The notes: generated from the sequence alone by a model not told the origin. 64,000 bases of DNA from Paenibacillus ginsengihumi DSM 21568 (GCF_000380965.1 NZ_KB905566.1:1-64000), one strand, 5' to 3'. Positions 36,307-46,058 are shown, numbered from the stretch's first letter. Translations and numbers: made by a program.

Positions 36307-36776
36307 TAACCAACGTTGCCATCGGCATTCTTGAACATGACAATCAGATTCTTTTTGTAAAAAGAAACAATAACAGCTACCAGGGACTATGGGGGCTTCC
36401 AGGCGGTAAAATCGAAAGAATGGAACATCTCGATGAAGCCGTAATCAGGGAATTTAAAGAGGAGACTAAACAGGAAGTCAATTTTAAAGAATTGATTGGT
36501 GTCATATCTGAACTTATAAATGAGAAGGATAGGAACGAGCATGTTATACTATATCTATGTACACTGGAAGTGCCTGTTCCACAAGATATTTCGGATGGAA
36601 ATCTTAGCTGGATACCCAAAAATGAGATTAATATGCGCAATGATATTATTCCCAGCGATGTCCTAATATTAGATTATTATATGTACAAAAAAACTAGGAA
36701 TTTTTATTTGAGGCTCGAAAGCGTACAAACCGAGGACGGTACCTATTTGGCAAAAGAGAGTTTACCCTATGGATAA
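36303..36776 (+). CDS. Nudix hydrolase
   Basis: The 157-residue protein has a complete Nudix box: the glycine of PGGKIERME, then HLDEAVIREFKEET, matching GX5EX7REUXEE. Such enzymes cleave nucleoside diphosphate-linked compounds. The ATG overlaps the purZ-like stop (ATGA) and the gene's end overlaps the next gene by eight bases, so it is an integral part of the operon. Likely roles are releasing a monophosphate from an activated intermediate or removing a side product; substrate is unknown. Confidence 0.85.
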   Translation: MITNVAIGILEHDNQILFVKRNNNSYQGLWGLPGGKIERMEHLDEAVIREFKEETKQEVNFKELIGVISELINEKDRNEHVILYLCTLEVPVPQDISDGNLSWIPKNEINMRNDIIPSDVLILDYYMYKKTRNFYLRLESVQTEDGTYLAKESLPYG

Positions 36777-37995
36777 AAGGGAGATTAACCGGTTAAAGTC
36801 TGTGTTTAGATCGATCAGAATTCCGTGCAATTTCGGTTTTGCAGGAGAGTTGTACATTGATTTAGATGCCCTTGGAAAAGAAGTTCATTTGCCACTAATG
36901 ATCAAAAAGAGGTACCTTACAGAAGACATAATAGCTGGGAAAGCATACAACAGGACTTCCCGTTATTATTACAAGGATTTTCACGATATCATTCGGGTCA
37001 TGGAACAAGTGCAAGCTGATTATTCGACGATTTACGAATTAAATCTTGAGGAACGGGTAAAAAGGTATCTTTTGTTTACCGTAATCGAGTACTTAATGAT
37101 CTCCACAGCGAAAATTATGTACTTATACTATATCCAAAATGAAGATAAATTGTATGATGAATCAAAAGCTTATTTATCGTTACTGTGGCGAAATTTGATC
37201 AGATTGTGTTTCGAGGATTCCATTCCTCCAGCTCCGATCATCGGCTTGGCGTCGCATTCAAAATATGCTTTGGAGAACAATTTTGCGTCAACTCGGAATT
37301 ACGCAGAGATGGACAATAAGTTAGTCTTGTTTATTGATTTTTTTCTATTCCGGGAAGAGATTAAACAATTTGATCTTATTATTTCGCCATTGTTCGGCGG
37401 TGTCATGATTCCGTTTTGTTACAGCAGTTTGAGTGATTATTTTTCAACGGAACCTTGCAAGAAAGCGGAATGCGAGTTTTTATCCTTCTCATTATACGAC
37501 AACGCACAATCCGACCGGCAATTTCATTTGTTGAACGAAAAACTTCGACTGCTTCGAAAAAACTATTCAAAAGATGTCAAAGTGCTTTTGGTAGACGATA
37601 ACATTGGATCAGGCAGGACATTGCAACTGCTAAAGACGGTAGTCTTTACTCATTTTACGCACGTAAGAATCAAGGCTGTAGAGTACCATTGGGAAAAAAA
37701 GCTTCTAAGAGAAAATGTGGCTTGCAACGAAATATTTCAAGCACATCAAATTGACTTTCTTTCACCTCTTATGTACAGGCATTATCTTATACTGGAAAAA
37801 TATATCGAAGGGCTTATTTCAAATCATTGTACTTATTCCAACTATTTTCCTTCGTCTATAGATCAGTACCTCTCACTTGACGAATTTAAGTTGAAATCAA
37901 GAAATGAGCAGGTAATAAAAACGCTTTTAGATAAATCGACGTTACTGCAATTTGCGAGACGAGTTAATGGATTACAATCCAGAAAAGGATGTTGA
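36769..37995 (+). CDS. Protein with a C-terminal phosphoribosyltransferase domain
   Basis: This 408-residue protein has a type I PRPP-binding loop near residues 280-292 (VKVLLVDDNIGSGRT). The strand FDLIISPLFGGVMIPF before it fits the rest of a PRTase core. The N-terminal 180 residues are unrecognised and helical. Family members transfer ribose-5-phosphate from PRPP to a base or amine, or bind PRPP as regulators. In this operon it could make or recycle a nucleotide for the PurZ-like enzyme. It overlaps both neighbours by several bases. Confidence 0.7.
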   Translation: MDKREINRLKSVFRSIRIPCNFGFAGELYIDLDALGKEVHLPLMIKKRYLTEDIIAGKAYNRTSRYYYKDFHDIIRVMEQVQADYSTIYELNLEERVKRYLLFTVIEYLMISTAKIMYLYYIQNEDKLYDESKAYLSLLWRNLIRLCFEDSIPPAPIIGLASHSKYALENNFASTRNYAEMDNKLVLFIDFFLFREEIKQFDLIISPLFGGVMIPFCYSSLSDYFSTEPCKKAECEFLSFSLYDNAQSDRQFHLLNEKLRLLRKNYSKDVKVLLVDDNIGSGRTLQLLKTVVFTHFTHVRIKAVEYHWEKKLLRENVACNEIFQAHQIDFLSPLMYRHYLILEKYIEGLISNHCTYSNYFPSSIDQYLSLDEFKLKSRNEQVIKTLLDKSTLLQFARRVNGLQSRKGC

Positions 37996-39212
37996 ACGAA
38001 GTGAATCTATTAAAACCACATGATATATGGCCACCTCATGATCTGTATAAGCAGATGGCCAATGTATCTTATGCCTATCTTGATCAAGTTCAAACATTAT
38101 CTATTAAGGACGGTTCCGGAGTAATTGCCCAATTCGAAAACATGCTAACCGAATATTATGGAGTTAAATATGCGATTGGTTTAAATTCCGGTACATCAGC
38201 CGTACACTCTGCGCTTTTTGCCGTAGGAATTCAAGATGATGATGAGGTGATATGCCAAGTAAGTACCTTTCACGCTTCCATTACCCCCCTCATGCAAACC
38301 GGAGGCATTCCGGTTTTATGCGATACAGACGGGTCCACAGGAAATATTGATATCGAAGATGTGAAGAATAAGATTACCGATAAAACTAAAGCTATAATCG
38401 TCACCCATATGTGGGGATATCCTGCCGACATGGATGAAATCATGGAAATTGCCAATCAGCATAACCTTTTTGTAATTGAAGATTGCTCCCATGCTCACGG
38501 TACAGTCTATAAAGGGAGAAAAACTGGAACAATTGGTCATATCGGCGTGTTTAGCATGCAAGCAAGCAAAATTGTTCCTGCTGGAGAAGGAGGATATTTG
38601 ATCACATCGGATCGTAATCTATACGAGAGAGCACTCTTATTTGGACAATTCGGCGAACGACTGAATTTACAATTAACGGTACCTGATTTACATGCGTTTT
38701 GGGAGACGGGAATGGGCCTAAAATATCGTATGCATCCATTGGCTGCTGTGTGCGCTATTGTTGCATTTAAACATTTCGCTCATTATTTGAGGCTTCGTAG
38801 AAAACGTATTCATGCTTTTCATGAATATATCAAAGACATCCCTGCTCTAAATCATCTCATCGAAGAGTCCCCTTTGGACAGATACTCTTATTTTATGAAT
38901 CGGATGCAATATGAGCCCGAGCATATTTCTGGTATACCGATAAAATCGGTTGTCAAAGATTTGAGGGAACTGGGACTAGATATTCGAATTGCAAGCCATA
39001 GGCCGTTATATCACTTGCCTGTTTTTCAAGGTAAACGCCTTGTAGGAAATGATAATTTAAGCAGATGGCCAATTTATACCCAAGCGCAATTTCCTAAAAC
39101 AGTTTCTTATTTTGAATCATTGCTCGGTTTGCCGCGTTTCGACCATCCTGAAGGGGATCGATTGGTAGAATATTACGGCCAAACATTGCGTCAATATTTT
39201 CTGAAGAGGTGA
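37989..39212 (+). CDS. DegT/DnrJ/EryC1-family PLP aminotransferase
   Basis: The protein has 407 residues from the ATG at 37989, or 403 from the GTG at 38001, which has better spacing from AAAAGG. The fold markers are GLNSGTSAVHSAL (cofactor phosphate loop), VIEDCSHAHG (aspartate contacting PLP nitrogen) and VFSMQASKIVPAGEGGYL (Schiff-base lysine). The family aminates keto-sugars attached to nucleotides and makes aminocyclitols or C7N units. The lysine and aspartate are intact, so it should be active. It follows the PRTase gene with a seven-base overlap. Confidence 0.85.
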   Translation: MLNEVNLLKPHDIWPPHDLYKQMANVSYAYLDQVQTLSIKDGSGVIAQFENMLTEYYGVKYAIGLNSGTSAVHSALFAVGIQDDDEVICQVSTFHASITPLMQTGGIPVLCDTDGSTGNIDIEDVKNKITDKTKAIIVTHMWGYPADMDEIMEIANQHNLFVIEDCSHAHGTVYKGRKTGTIGHIGVFSMQASKIVPAGEGGYLITSDRNLYERALLFGQFGERLNLQLTVPDLHAFWETGMGLKYRMHPLAAVCAIVAFKHFAHYLRLRRKRIHAFHEYIKDIPALNHLIEESPLDRYSYFMNRMQYEPEHISGIPIKSVVKDLRELGLDIRIASHRPLYHLPVFQGKRLVGNDNLSRWPIYTQAQFPKTVSYFESLLGLPRFDHPEGDRLVEYYGQTLRQYFLKR

Positions 39213-39219
39213 TTGTTTC

Positions 39220-39906
39220 ATGTTGGATATTCGCAAGGGCATGAACTATCTGGGGCTTGATTATATGATTAAAATCGGAGGGAGCTTACTTCCAAACATT
39301 AATAAATGCAAGCAATTAGCTGATTTATTATCAGAAGTGGGGAAATCAAAGCGGTTACTTTTGTTTCCCGGCGGAGGAGAAATCGACAATTACATAGAAA
39401 CCTATCATAGTCAGATTGCTTTGGATAGGGAAATATTCCATCGAGCAACCATGCTTGCGATGGATCAGACCGCATTATTATTCTGCAATTATAACCTGGA
39501 AATGCTTGTTCCTGTTGACAACATGATCGATTGTAGAAAGGTTTTGGACCAACATCGAATACCTTTTTTACTTCCGTCCAAAATTGTATTCGGATTAGAT
39601 CCGTTCCGATATACGAATCGCATCACCTCTGACGGAATGGCACTATACTTTGCGCATATTTTTCAAGCAAAGCGCATGGTGTTGATTAAGAGCATAAACG
39701 GAATACTCGATCATAATCGGCAAACTATTTCCAGGCTCTCATTTGATGAATTTTTGATGACAGAGCAAGATTGCGTCGACGAAACTTTCCCATTGTTGGC
39801 CCATAAAGTGAAAATTCCGATTGACATATTGAACGGATTGGAGTACGAGCAATTGAGGCAGTATTTCAAGGAGGAGATTAACGCTTGGGGGACGCAAATA
39901 AACTAG
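39220..39906 (+). CDS. Amino-acid-kinase-fold small-molecule kinase
   Basis: The 228-residue protein starts after GAGGTGAT. It has the amino acid kinase signature: YMIKIGGSLL at the N-terminus, LLLFPGGGEIDNYI, ITSDGMALYFAHIFQAKRMVL and a late lysine. It most resembles the short archaeal-type members (such as the furan phosphate kinase MfnE of methanofuran synthesis) rather than aspartate or glutamate kinases. It probably phosphorylates a phosphate, carboxylate or alcohol group of the pathway intermediate. The next gene begins 22 bases before its end. Confidence 0.75.
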   Translation: MLDIRKGMNYLGLDYMIKIGGSLLPNINKCKQLADLLSEVGKSKRLLLFPGGGEIDNYIETYHSQIALDREIFHRATMLAMDQTALLFCNYNLEMLVPVDNMIDCRKVLDQHRIPFLLPSKIVFGLDPFRYTNRITSDGMALYFAHIFQAKRMVLIKSINGILDHNRQTISRLSFDEFLMTEQDCVDETFPLLAHKVKIPIDILNGLEYEQLRQYFKEEINAWGTQIN

Positions 39907-40868
39907 GTCATCCAGTAAGTACGGTCAAGTACTTGATGCCAATGATTTCAGAAATGACACGTAATGATAGATATCCGATTGGCCTTGAAGAGGCGTTAGT
40001 TGAATACTTAAAGGATGATCTTTATATAAGTCACCTTATATATCCGTTTTTGAAAAAATGGGAAAACAAGTTGGATTTTGATAAAGTCTTTAGCATGTTG
40101 CCGGCGAGGCTGCGCATGGTTCTCCTGGGATTTATGCATCTGTGCGATATTAGTCCAGATTATCCGGGATTGCTGGAAAGGCGGTGCTCTATTACATATC
40201 CCTATTACCTTCGCGGTTCCTGGTTGAATGACTACAAGGAGCTCTCGTCATACCGAAAACTGAGTCATCGCCTTCAAGAGATAAAGGATGAATATGGTGT
40301 GGACATCTTTCTGACATTAAGGGATTTGAAGGAGATCCGTGCTGATGCAGATTTAGATACAGCGAACCACGATCGGTTATATGAATATCTGATGCTTCTA
40401 CACTCGTTTTTTAGTGATCATCATATTCCATATTCAATTGGAGGAAGTGTAAGCCTTTTCCTCCAATTGTCATTGGAGTGCTCTTGGGATATAGATATTG
40501 TCATCTTTCAGGAGCCTGATAGTCATCTTTGTGACAATATCATTCGTTTTGCCGAAACGGAACTACAGTTAATGCTTGAAGAGAAGTGGGAGGATTATTT
40601 ATCTTTTCGTTCTCTTGAACATGGATTAACGCTGGATGTCGAAATTAATCAACATTATAAACAAAGGTTAGATGAATACACCAATTCTATAACGTCTTAT
40701 ACGTTGGGAAACACGACGGTTCACCTATTACATTACAGAAAGATATTAGATCTTAAAAAGGGAATGGGGCGATTGAAGGATTTGAATAACATATTTAAGG
40801 CATATGAATTATTATATGGAAGTGAGGGTAAGCATAGAGCCTATGAATATTTGGAGTCGAGATTTTAA
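39885..40868 (+). CDS. Second nucleotidyltransferase-fold protein
   Basis: This 327-residue protein starts at a TTG with a strong AAGGAGGAG nine bases upstream, inside the end of the kinase gene. The nucleotidyltransferase core is at about residues 184-205: IPYSIGGSVSLFLQLSLECS, then WDIDIVIF with the metal-binding DxD, then LDVEINQHY as the third acidic strand. It is a distant relative of the protein at 32541. The N-terminal 150 residues are helical and unrecognised. Two such proteins plus an HPr-kinase-like protein are a combination I associate with peptide or nucleotide natural-product loci. Confidence 0.7.
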   Translation: MGDANKLGHPVSTVKYLMPMISEMTRNDRYPIGLEEALVEYLKDDLYISHLIYPFLKKWENKLDFDKVFSMLPARLRMVLLGFMHLCDISPDYPGLLERRCSITYPYYLRGSWLNDYKELSSYRKLSHRLQEIKDEYGVDIFLTLRDLKEIRADADLDTANHDRLYEYLMLLHSFFSDHHIPYSIGGSVSLFLQLSLECSWDIDIVIFQEPDSHLCDNIIRFAETELQLMLEEKWEDYLSFRSLEHGLTLDVEINQHYKQRLDEYTNSITSYTLGNTTVHLLHYRKILDLKKGMGRLKDLNNIFKAYELLYGSEGKHRAYEYLESRF

Positions 40869-41967
40869 CACATCGTGTTCTTTTCATCTTCGTGAGAATA
40901 GTGTGGCTATTTTTATGGAAAAAGAGGATGCGGAGATGATCGACGATCTTCAAGCTTTTTTCCATTATCCATCGTATCGGCCCGCCAGACGTTCTGTGTG
41001 GACTGTTTATCTTTATAGGGATACGGCAGCAGACATGTTCCTAACGGGAAAGTCTGAAAAAATAAATATGGAATTAGGCGAGACAGGGAAGTTGATTGTG
41101 ACAGGTAAGTATACCGTCATCGAATCGGATGCTACTAAAGGAATTGTCGTCATAGATTCGAAAAGTAAAGTCGTTTCGATTTATAATCCACGTTACAAGG
41201 TTCGTTTTATCGATGCTTACCGAGTGGTTAGACAATTGTTTGCGACGCAATTGCTCGAACATTCCATCCCTTTTCATGGGGGAGCCGTTCATCTGGAAGG
41301 TATAAACATCGCTTTTCTGGGACATAAGGGATTTGGCAAATCTACTTTGGTGACAGGTCTTCTTTATAAAAATCCTACGTCCTCTTATATTTGTAATGAC
41401 CGATTTTTCCTTAAGGTTCTGCCCGGACATCCGGCTGAAATTGTCCAATGGCCGGAATGCCCTGCCCTGACATATACAACATTGTGCATGTTTGAGGAAC
41501 TTCCCGACCGAATCGAATATATGAAGCATCATCCCGGACGCTTTGTACCATCTGAGCGATTTATCGATCATCCGAGGCTTCCCGGCAAGCAAGAAATTAT
41601 ATCGAATCGTACTGATGAAGGGAAGGTTATTTTTACCAATTTGGAATTTACGTCTATGCTGCGAAGAAGTATCATGCCATCCACTTCATTGGACTATATT
41701 TTTCTATTGTCCAGACCAGAGAACAATGAATGTGAACTTGTTCCAATCTCCGATACGGAAACCATGCAATTATTGAATAAAAACATCGATGCTTTTGATT
41801 CATTTCCCGATTGGTTGAATATACAGGGGAAAAGGAACCATAATATTGATTTAGCCGCAGTACGTGATTTTCCTCAATGCTTTTTGTTTCGCAGGACTTA
41901 CAATCTGGAGTACGATCTTGCATTCTTGAAGGAATGGGCATTAGATCGGTTTCTTGACAAAAAATAA
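40843..41967 (+). CDS. HPr-kinase-like protein
   Basis: The protein has about 374 residues if it begins at the ATG at 40843; the in-frame ATG at 40804 would overlap the previous gene by 65 bases and lacks a better site, so the start is uncertain. Residues about 145-180 form an HPrK C-terminal-like nucleotide site: IPFHGGAVHLEG, then FLGHKGFGKSTLVTGLLY (Walker A). The phosphate-transfer acidic pair of HPrK appears as ICNDRFFLK. Homologues in lasso-peptide clusters phosphorylate the peptide. Here no peptide precursor is seen, so the acceptor is unknown. It is the last gene of the overlapping operon. Confidence 0.7.
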   Translation: MNIWSRDFNTSCSFHLRENSVAIFMEKEDAEMIDDLQAFFHYPSYRPARRSVWTVYLYRDTAADMFLTGKSEKINMELGETGKLIVTGKYTVIESDATKGIVVIDSKSKVVSIYNPRYKVRFIDAYRVVRQLFATQLLEHSIPFHGGAVHLEGINIAFLGHKGFGKSTLVTGLLYKNPTSSYICNDRFFLKVLPGHPAEIVQWPECPALTYTTLCMFEELPDRIEYMKHHPGRFVPSERFIDHPRLPGKQEIISNRTDEGKVIFTNLEFTSMLRRSIMPSTSLDYIFLLSRPENNECELVPISDTETMQLLNKNIDAFDSFPDWLNIQGKRNHNIDLAAVRDFPQCFLFRRTYNLEYDLAFLKEWALDRFLDKK

Positions 41968-42091
41968 AACTTAACTATAAATGAGTAATCCACTTCCAGT
42001 AAACTGTAAAAACAAAAAGAATAGAGACAAAGCGCGCTCCTTGTGGTAAAAAGTAGTCACCACAACAAACTTATACCCAGGAGGGCTCGCT

Positions 42092-43086
42092 ATGTCTCAT
42101 ACCGCCATCGTACCCGATCATGCGACGATTCGCAACTATTTGTTGCAGCACCGGCTGCCGTTGTATTTTTCAAAGCCGGTTCTGACTCATATCGAGACGT
42201 ATATGGCGGCCGCGACAGCAAAAGGATTTCGCGGCAAGGTAGTGGACCTGGCGGAATACAGCGATTGCCACCGGACGACGCTCGGCCATTTTCTGGCCGA
42301 AGGCAAGTGGGACGAAGGGGTGCTGCAAACCAAAGTAAAGACCGAATCCCTTCGTCAGGTGGTGCAAGCGTCTGAGCGGACAGCGGAGCCGCTGTTCGTC
42401 ATCCATGATGATACGATTGCCCAGAAGACCAAGCCTTCGTCACAGGCTGGGGCCCCGATGGAGCTCACCGGTTTTCATCATTCGCATCTGCTCGGCAAGG
42501 TCGTGTGGGGCCATCAGGTTCAAGCTACCGTCGTGGGATGTGCGGACTTATCGCTCATCCATTCGATCGAACTCTACGACAAAACCAAGACCCATCTGGA
42601 TGGACAGTCTATACGAAAATCGATCGCGTCTGCGACATGGCGGCCACCCTCCCGCATCCATCTCATGGTGGTTACGTGCTGGTCGATTCTTGGTTTACCT
42701 GCGCTCGTGTCATCGACAGCTACGCAGCTGCTGGCTACCATCTGATCGGTGCCTTGAAGACCAATCGGATTCTCTACCCGCAAGGGATCCGTACCTCGGT
42801 CCAGGACTTTGCCGCCCATATCCGAAAAGAAGACGTTCGCCTCGTGACCGTGAACGGCTCTTCCTACTGGACGTATCGGTACGAAGGCGCGTTGAACAAA
42901 ATCGACAACGTTGTTGTCCTGCTGTGTTGGCCGGAGCAGGCGTTTGGGGAACCGAAAGCGCTGCGCGCCTTCCTAAGTACCGACGTTTCTTTGGAGACCG
43001 AAACCATTTCGGCTTATTACGCCAAACGATGGCCAATTGAGATCTTTTTCCGCCAGTACATTGGCAAGCTCGCTCTCAATATTTAA
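42092..43086 (+). pseudogene. Truncated, frameshifted IS4/IS701-like transposase
   Basis: The transposase begins MSHTAIVPDHATIRNYLLQH after AGGAGGG and reads through the first catalytic aspartate region (LFVIHDDTIAQKTKPS). A frameshift falls at about 42590-42620; the other frame continues with KIDRVCDMAATLP, GGYVLVDSWFTC and YYAKRWPIEIFFRQ. The normal C-terminus after FFRQ is missing: the frame ends YIGKLALNI at 43086 in unrelated sequence. It is inactive. The next 257 bases (43087-43343) hold no recognisable gene. Confidence 0.75.
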
Positions 43087-43343
43087 GGTGGTTATTAGGC
43101 CACTAAATAGTGTTCAGTAAGCCACTTAAGGTAAAGATGGCTGGTGAATGGCGCATTTAGGCACTGCCAGTAATCAGCCCCTTATAGGGAAAAAAAGCAA
43201 GCCAGCCGTGGAACGGGTGGTCCTATGACTGAAATGGCTTGTTCTTCAAGCGGTATCCGCATAGCTATGATCATCGTTAGTAGATACTTTTTTTTATATT
43301 TCCACTTTTGATTTGATCCACGGATCGCTCTACTAGATTTTAT

Positions 43344-44925
43344 CCTGAATTTCGAAAGTAGAATTCTATGAAAACGTGAAAAGGGCTCCAAATCTTTGGT
43401 AGAATGGTGTTTGTCCGAACAACATCACCCAAAGAGAGGAGCACCTTTTAGGTGAAGTCTACCACATCCATCAGCAAAATCAAGACCGAATTTTCATTGC
43501 AAAATGCCACAAGCTTCGGAGGCGTCAAGGTCTTCTTGGATTTTCTTGAAAAAATTAAACTGCCCAAGGCGATGCGCGGTCTCTCCGGCGGCAAAGCACA
43601 CAATGCGGTCTTCCCTCTGCATCGCATCCTGCCGTATCTCATTGTCGGCTGGATGCTCGGTTTGAGCGGATTTTTCATTTTCGCAAGCTGCAGTATGACG
43701 CCCTGCTACGTCATTTTCTGGGCGGACGCTGCCCGCATCACAGCCTGCTATACAAGGAACTCGGCCGACTAGGCCGGACCTGTCCCGGACTAGCGGTGGA
43801 GCTTCGGACGCTCCATCAGGAGGTCATTCGTCCTTGCTTGCCTGACCGCCTCATTCTCGATCTGGACTGCACGGTCGAAACGGTCTACGGCGACCAGGGC
43901 GGCGCGGCTAAAGGCACGAATCCACACAAGCCCGGCCGAAAGAACTATCATCCGCTGCTGGCTTTCGAAGGGCAGACGCGGCTAAATCTGAATGCTTGGC
44001 TTCGCCCGGGCAATACCCATTCTTCCAGAATGCCATCGACTTTCTGAAGCAAACGTTTGACCTGCTTGGCAAGCATCCGATCGGCTACGCCCGATTCGAC
44101 AAGGGCTTTGGCGGCGAAGACTTCTACAGCCTGCTCGAGAGCCGGAAGATCGGCTATGCCGGCAAACTGAAATGGACAAAACGGCTGGAGCAGGAAGTTC
44201 GGAAGTGTCGCTACTGGACGCGGTACGTCGACGAAGATTGGATCATCGAAGGCATCACGCTGATTTACAAAGCAACGACCTGGAAGAAAGCGCGTCGGGT
44301 GATAATCATCCGCAAGGCTCAAGTGTTTGATGACGGGCAAAGCCGAATGGTTTTCGACAGCGACTGGCAGTACGAAGCGATCGTCACGAATTTGGAATGG
44401 GAGCCGATCGATTTGTGGCGCTTCTACAATCAGCGTTGCTGCATGGAGAATTACATCAAGGAAGCCAAGAACGGATTCTCCATGGATCGTATCGCGACAA
44501 GCGATTTCCGTGCCAATGAACTGGATCTGCTCATCAAACTGCTCGCGTATAACTTGTTCGAGCGATTCAAGCGCGATTGCTGCGAGCCTGTTCATCGCGG
44601 CTACACGATTGCCAGGTTCCGGCTGGAGTTCTTTCACATCGCTGCCACGCTCATTCAGCACAGTCGATCGGTCATTCTCAAACTGGCGAAGGACTTCGCG
44701 GGCCGATACGCTTGGAAGCGGATCGAATGTCGTGTGGCTCAGTTGGAATGATCCTTCCACAATCTTACATGGAAATCGCAACGCCCCTTCACTGGGGAGG
44801 GGGAAGAACTATCCTTCATGCCTGCAATTGGGACCGTCTCGCTGGATAATCTCTCTTTATTTTACAGTATGATGATCTCCAAATTCCTTCGCATCCCCTG
44901 TTACTACTGGACTTTCGAAATTCAG
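43344..44925 (+). mobile_element. IS1380-like element with terminal inverted repeats and target duplication
   Basis: CCTGAATTTCGAAAGT (43344-43359) is the exact inverted repeat of ACTTTCGAAATTCAGG (44910-44925). The element of about 1.58 kb is flanked by the direct repeat TTTAT (43339-43343 and 44926-44930), a 5-base target duplication. Intact ends and target duplication show a simple, fairly recent transposition, although its transposase gene now carries two frameshifts. It lies between the seven-gene operon and the PurM-like gene. Confidence 0.85.
43452..44751 (+). pseudogene. IS1380-like transposase with two frameshifts
   Basis: Three frames must be joined to rebuild the DDE transposase. 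The first has SLQNATSFGGVKVFLDFLEK and ILPYLIVGWMLG. A second, from about 43670, has RKLQYDALLRHFLGGRCPHH and LILDLDCTVETVYGDQ with the first catalytic aspartate. A third, from about 44025, has ARFDKGFGGEDFYSLLESRK and RCCMENYIKEAKNGFSMDR with the last catalytic glutamate. All catalytic regions remain but are out of frame with one another. Programmed frameshifting is not typical of this family, so decay or sequencing error is likely. Confidence 0.8.
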
Positions 44926-44991
44926 GTTTATTATTGCTTATCTGAAGAGGCATGTTACAATGTTGAAAAAAATAAGTGGAGGCGACTATAA

Positions 44992-46036
44992 GTGAGGAAT
45001 GACAAACTAACCTATGCCCAAACTGGCATTAATATAGACGATACGGATGCTGTCAAGCAAAATATGGCCAACAGTCTGAAGACCAACGATGGTCGGGTTT
45101 TAAATTCCCTTGGCGCCTTCGCTTCTTTGTATGATTTTAAATTTCCAGAGTACGAACATCCGGTTCTAGTTCTGAAAACGGAGGAGCCAGGCTCCAAACA
45201 AAAGCTGTCTTTTCAATACGGACGGCTGCGTTCGATTTGCTACGATATGATCAATCATTTAATAAACGACATCGTTGTCATGGGCGCGAAACCGCTTGCG
45301 GTTCAGGATGCGATCATTTGCGGTGCTGTCGATAAAAAAACGATCAGTGAAATTGTCGATGCCATTTCAGCGGCGTGCAAAGAGCAAGACTGTACGCTAA
45401 CTGGGGGCGAGACATCGATACAACCGGGGGTGCTGGACAAAAATTCATTTATCCTTACATCCAGCATTGTCGGGATCGTCGATAAATCTAAAATTATTGA
45501 CGGCTCAGCTATACGCAAGGGAGACGCAATTGTAGCTGTTGCGTCTAACGGAGTTCATACGAACGGATACACCTTAATTCGGGCTATTATTGACAACCAT
45601 CCTGAAATCCTAGACATGAGCGTAGGCGACGAGAGCTTTTTGGATACCATTATGATACCGCATTTATGTTATTACAAGCCTCTCAAAGGATTGCTTGGGA
45701 AGGATGGACTGCATGGTATGGCTCATATTACAGGCGGTGGGATTGAAGGCAATTTGAATCGGATTCTTCCGGAACATCTCACTGCCGCCGTCGACTTATC
45801 TCGAATTGATGTTTTGCCAGTGTTCCGAATGATTCGCAATATTTGGAAACGTGGACGAACGGGATATGCTGCGCACGTTCAATATGGGGGTCGGACTGAT
45901 CCTTGTTATTAGTCCAGGGACTGTTGAAGCGGTAGTGAATCATTTGGGGGCATTTGGGTTAAAAAGCTACGTCATTGGGGAAATCGTTGAAGGTAACAAG
46001 CAGGTCGTCTTCCAACGAGAAATAGTGTGGGATTAA
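44992..46036 (+). pseudogene. PurM (AIR synthetase) paralogue broken by a single-base insertion
   Basis: The gene starts at a GTG nine bases after GGAGG. The first 285 codons give a PurM-superfamily protein: GAFASLYDF, HLINDIVVMGAKPLAVQD, LTGGETSIQPG, SNGVHTNGYTLIR and GMAHITGGGIEGNLNRILPE. The frame then shifts: VDERDMLRTFNMGVGLILVI continues in another frame to 46036. Removing one T from the TTT at 45842-45844 restores a perfect MIRNIGNVDERDM junction. The usual GTDGVGTK substrate/ATP loop is replaced by KTEEPGSK, so this is a divergent paralogue rather than housekeeping PurM. Confidence 0.75.
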
Positions 46037-46058
46037 TTAATGGTTTCACATTGAGGAA

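Noticed and set aside
43087-43343. Short minus-strand frame ending in PPVPRLACFFSL
   Set aside because: It lacks a ribosome site and a recognisable family, and the region is flanked by insertion-sequence debris.
32541-46036. Lasso-peptide biosynthetic cluster
   Set aside because: HPr-kinase-like and nucleotidyltransferase genes fit, but no cyclase, leader peptidase, RRE protein or precursor is present.
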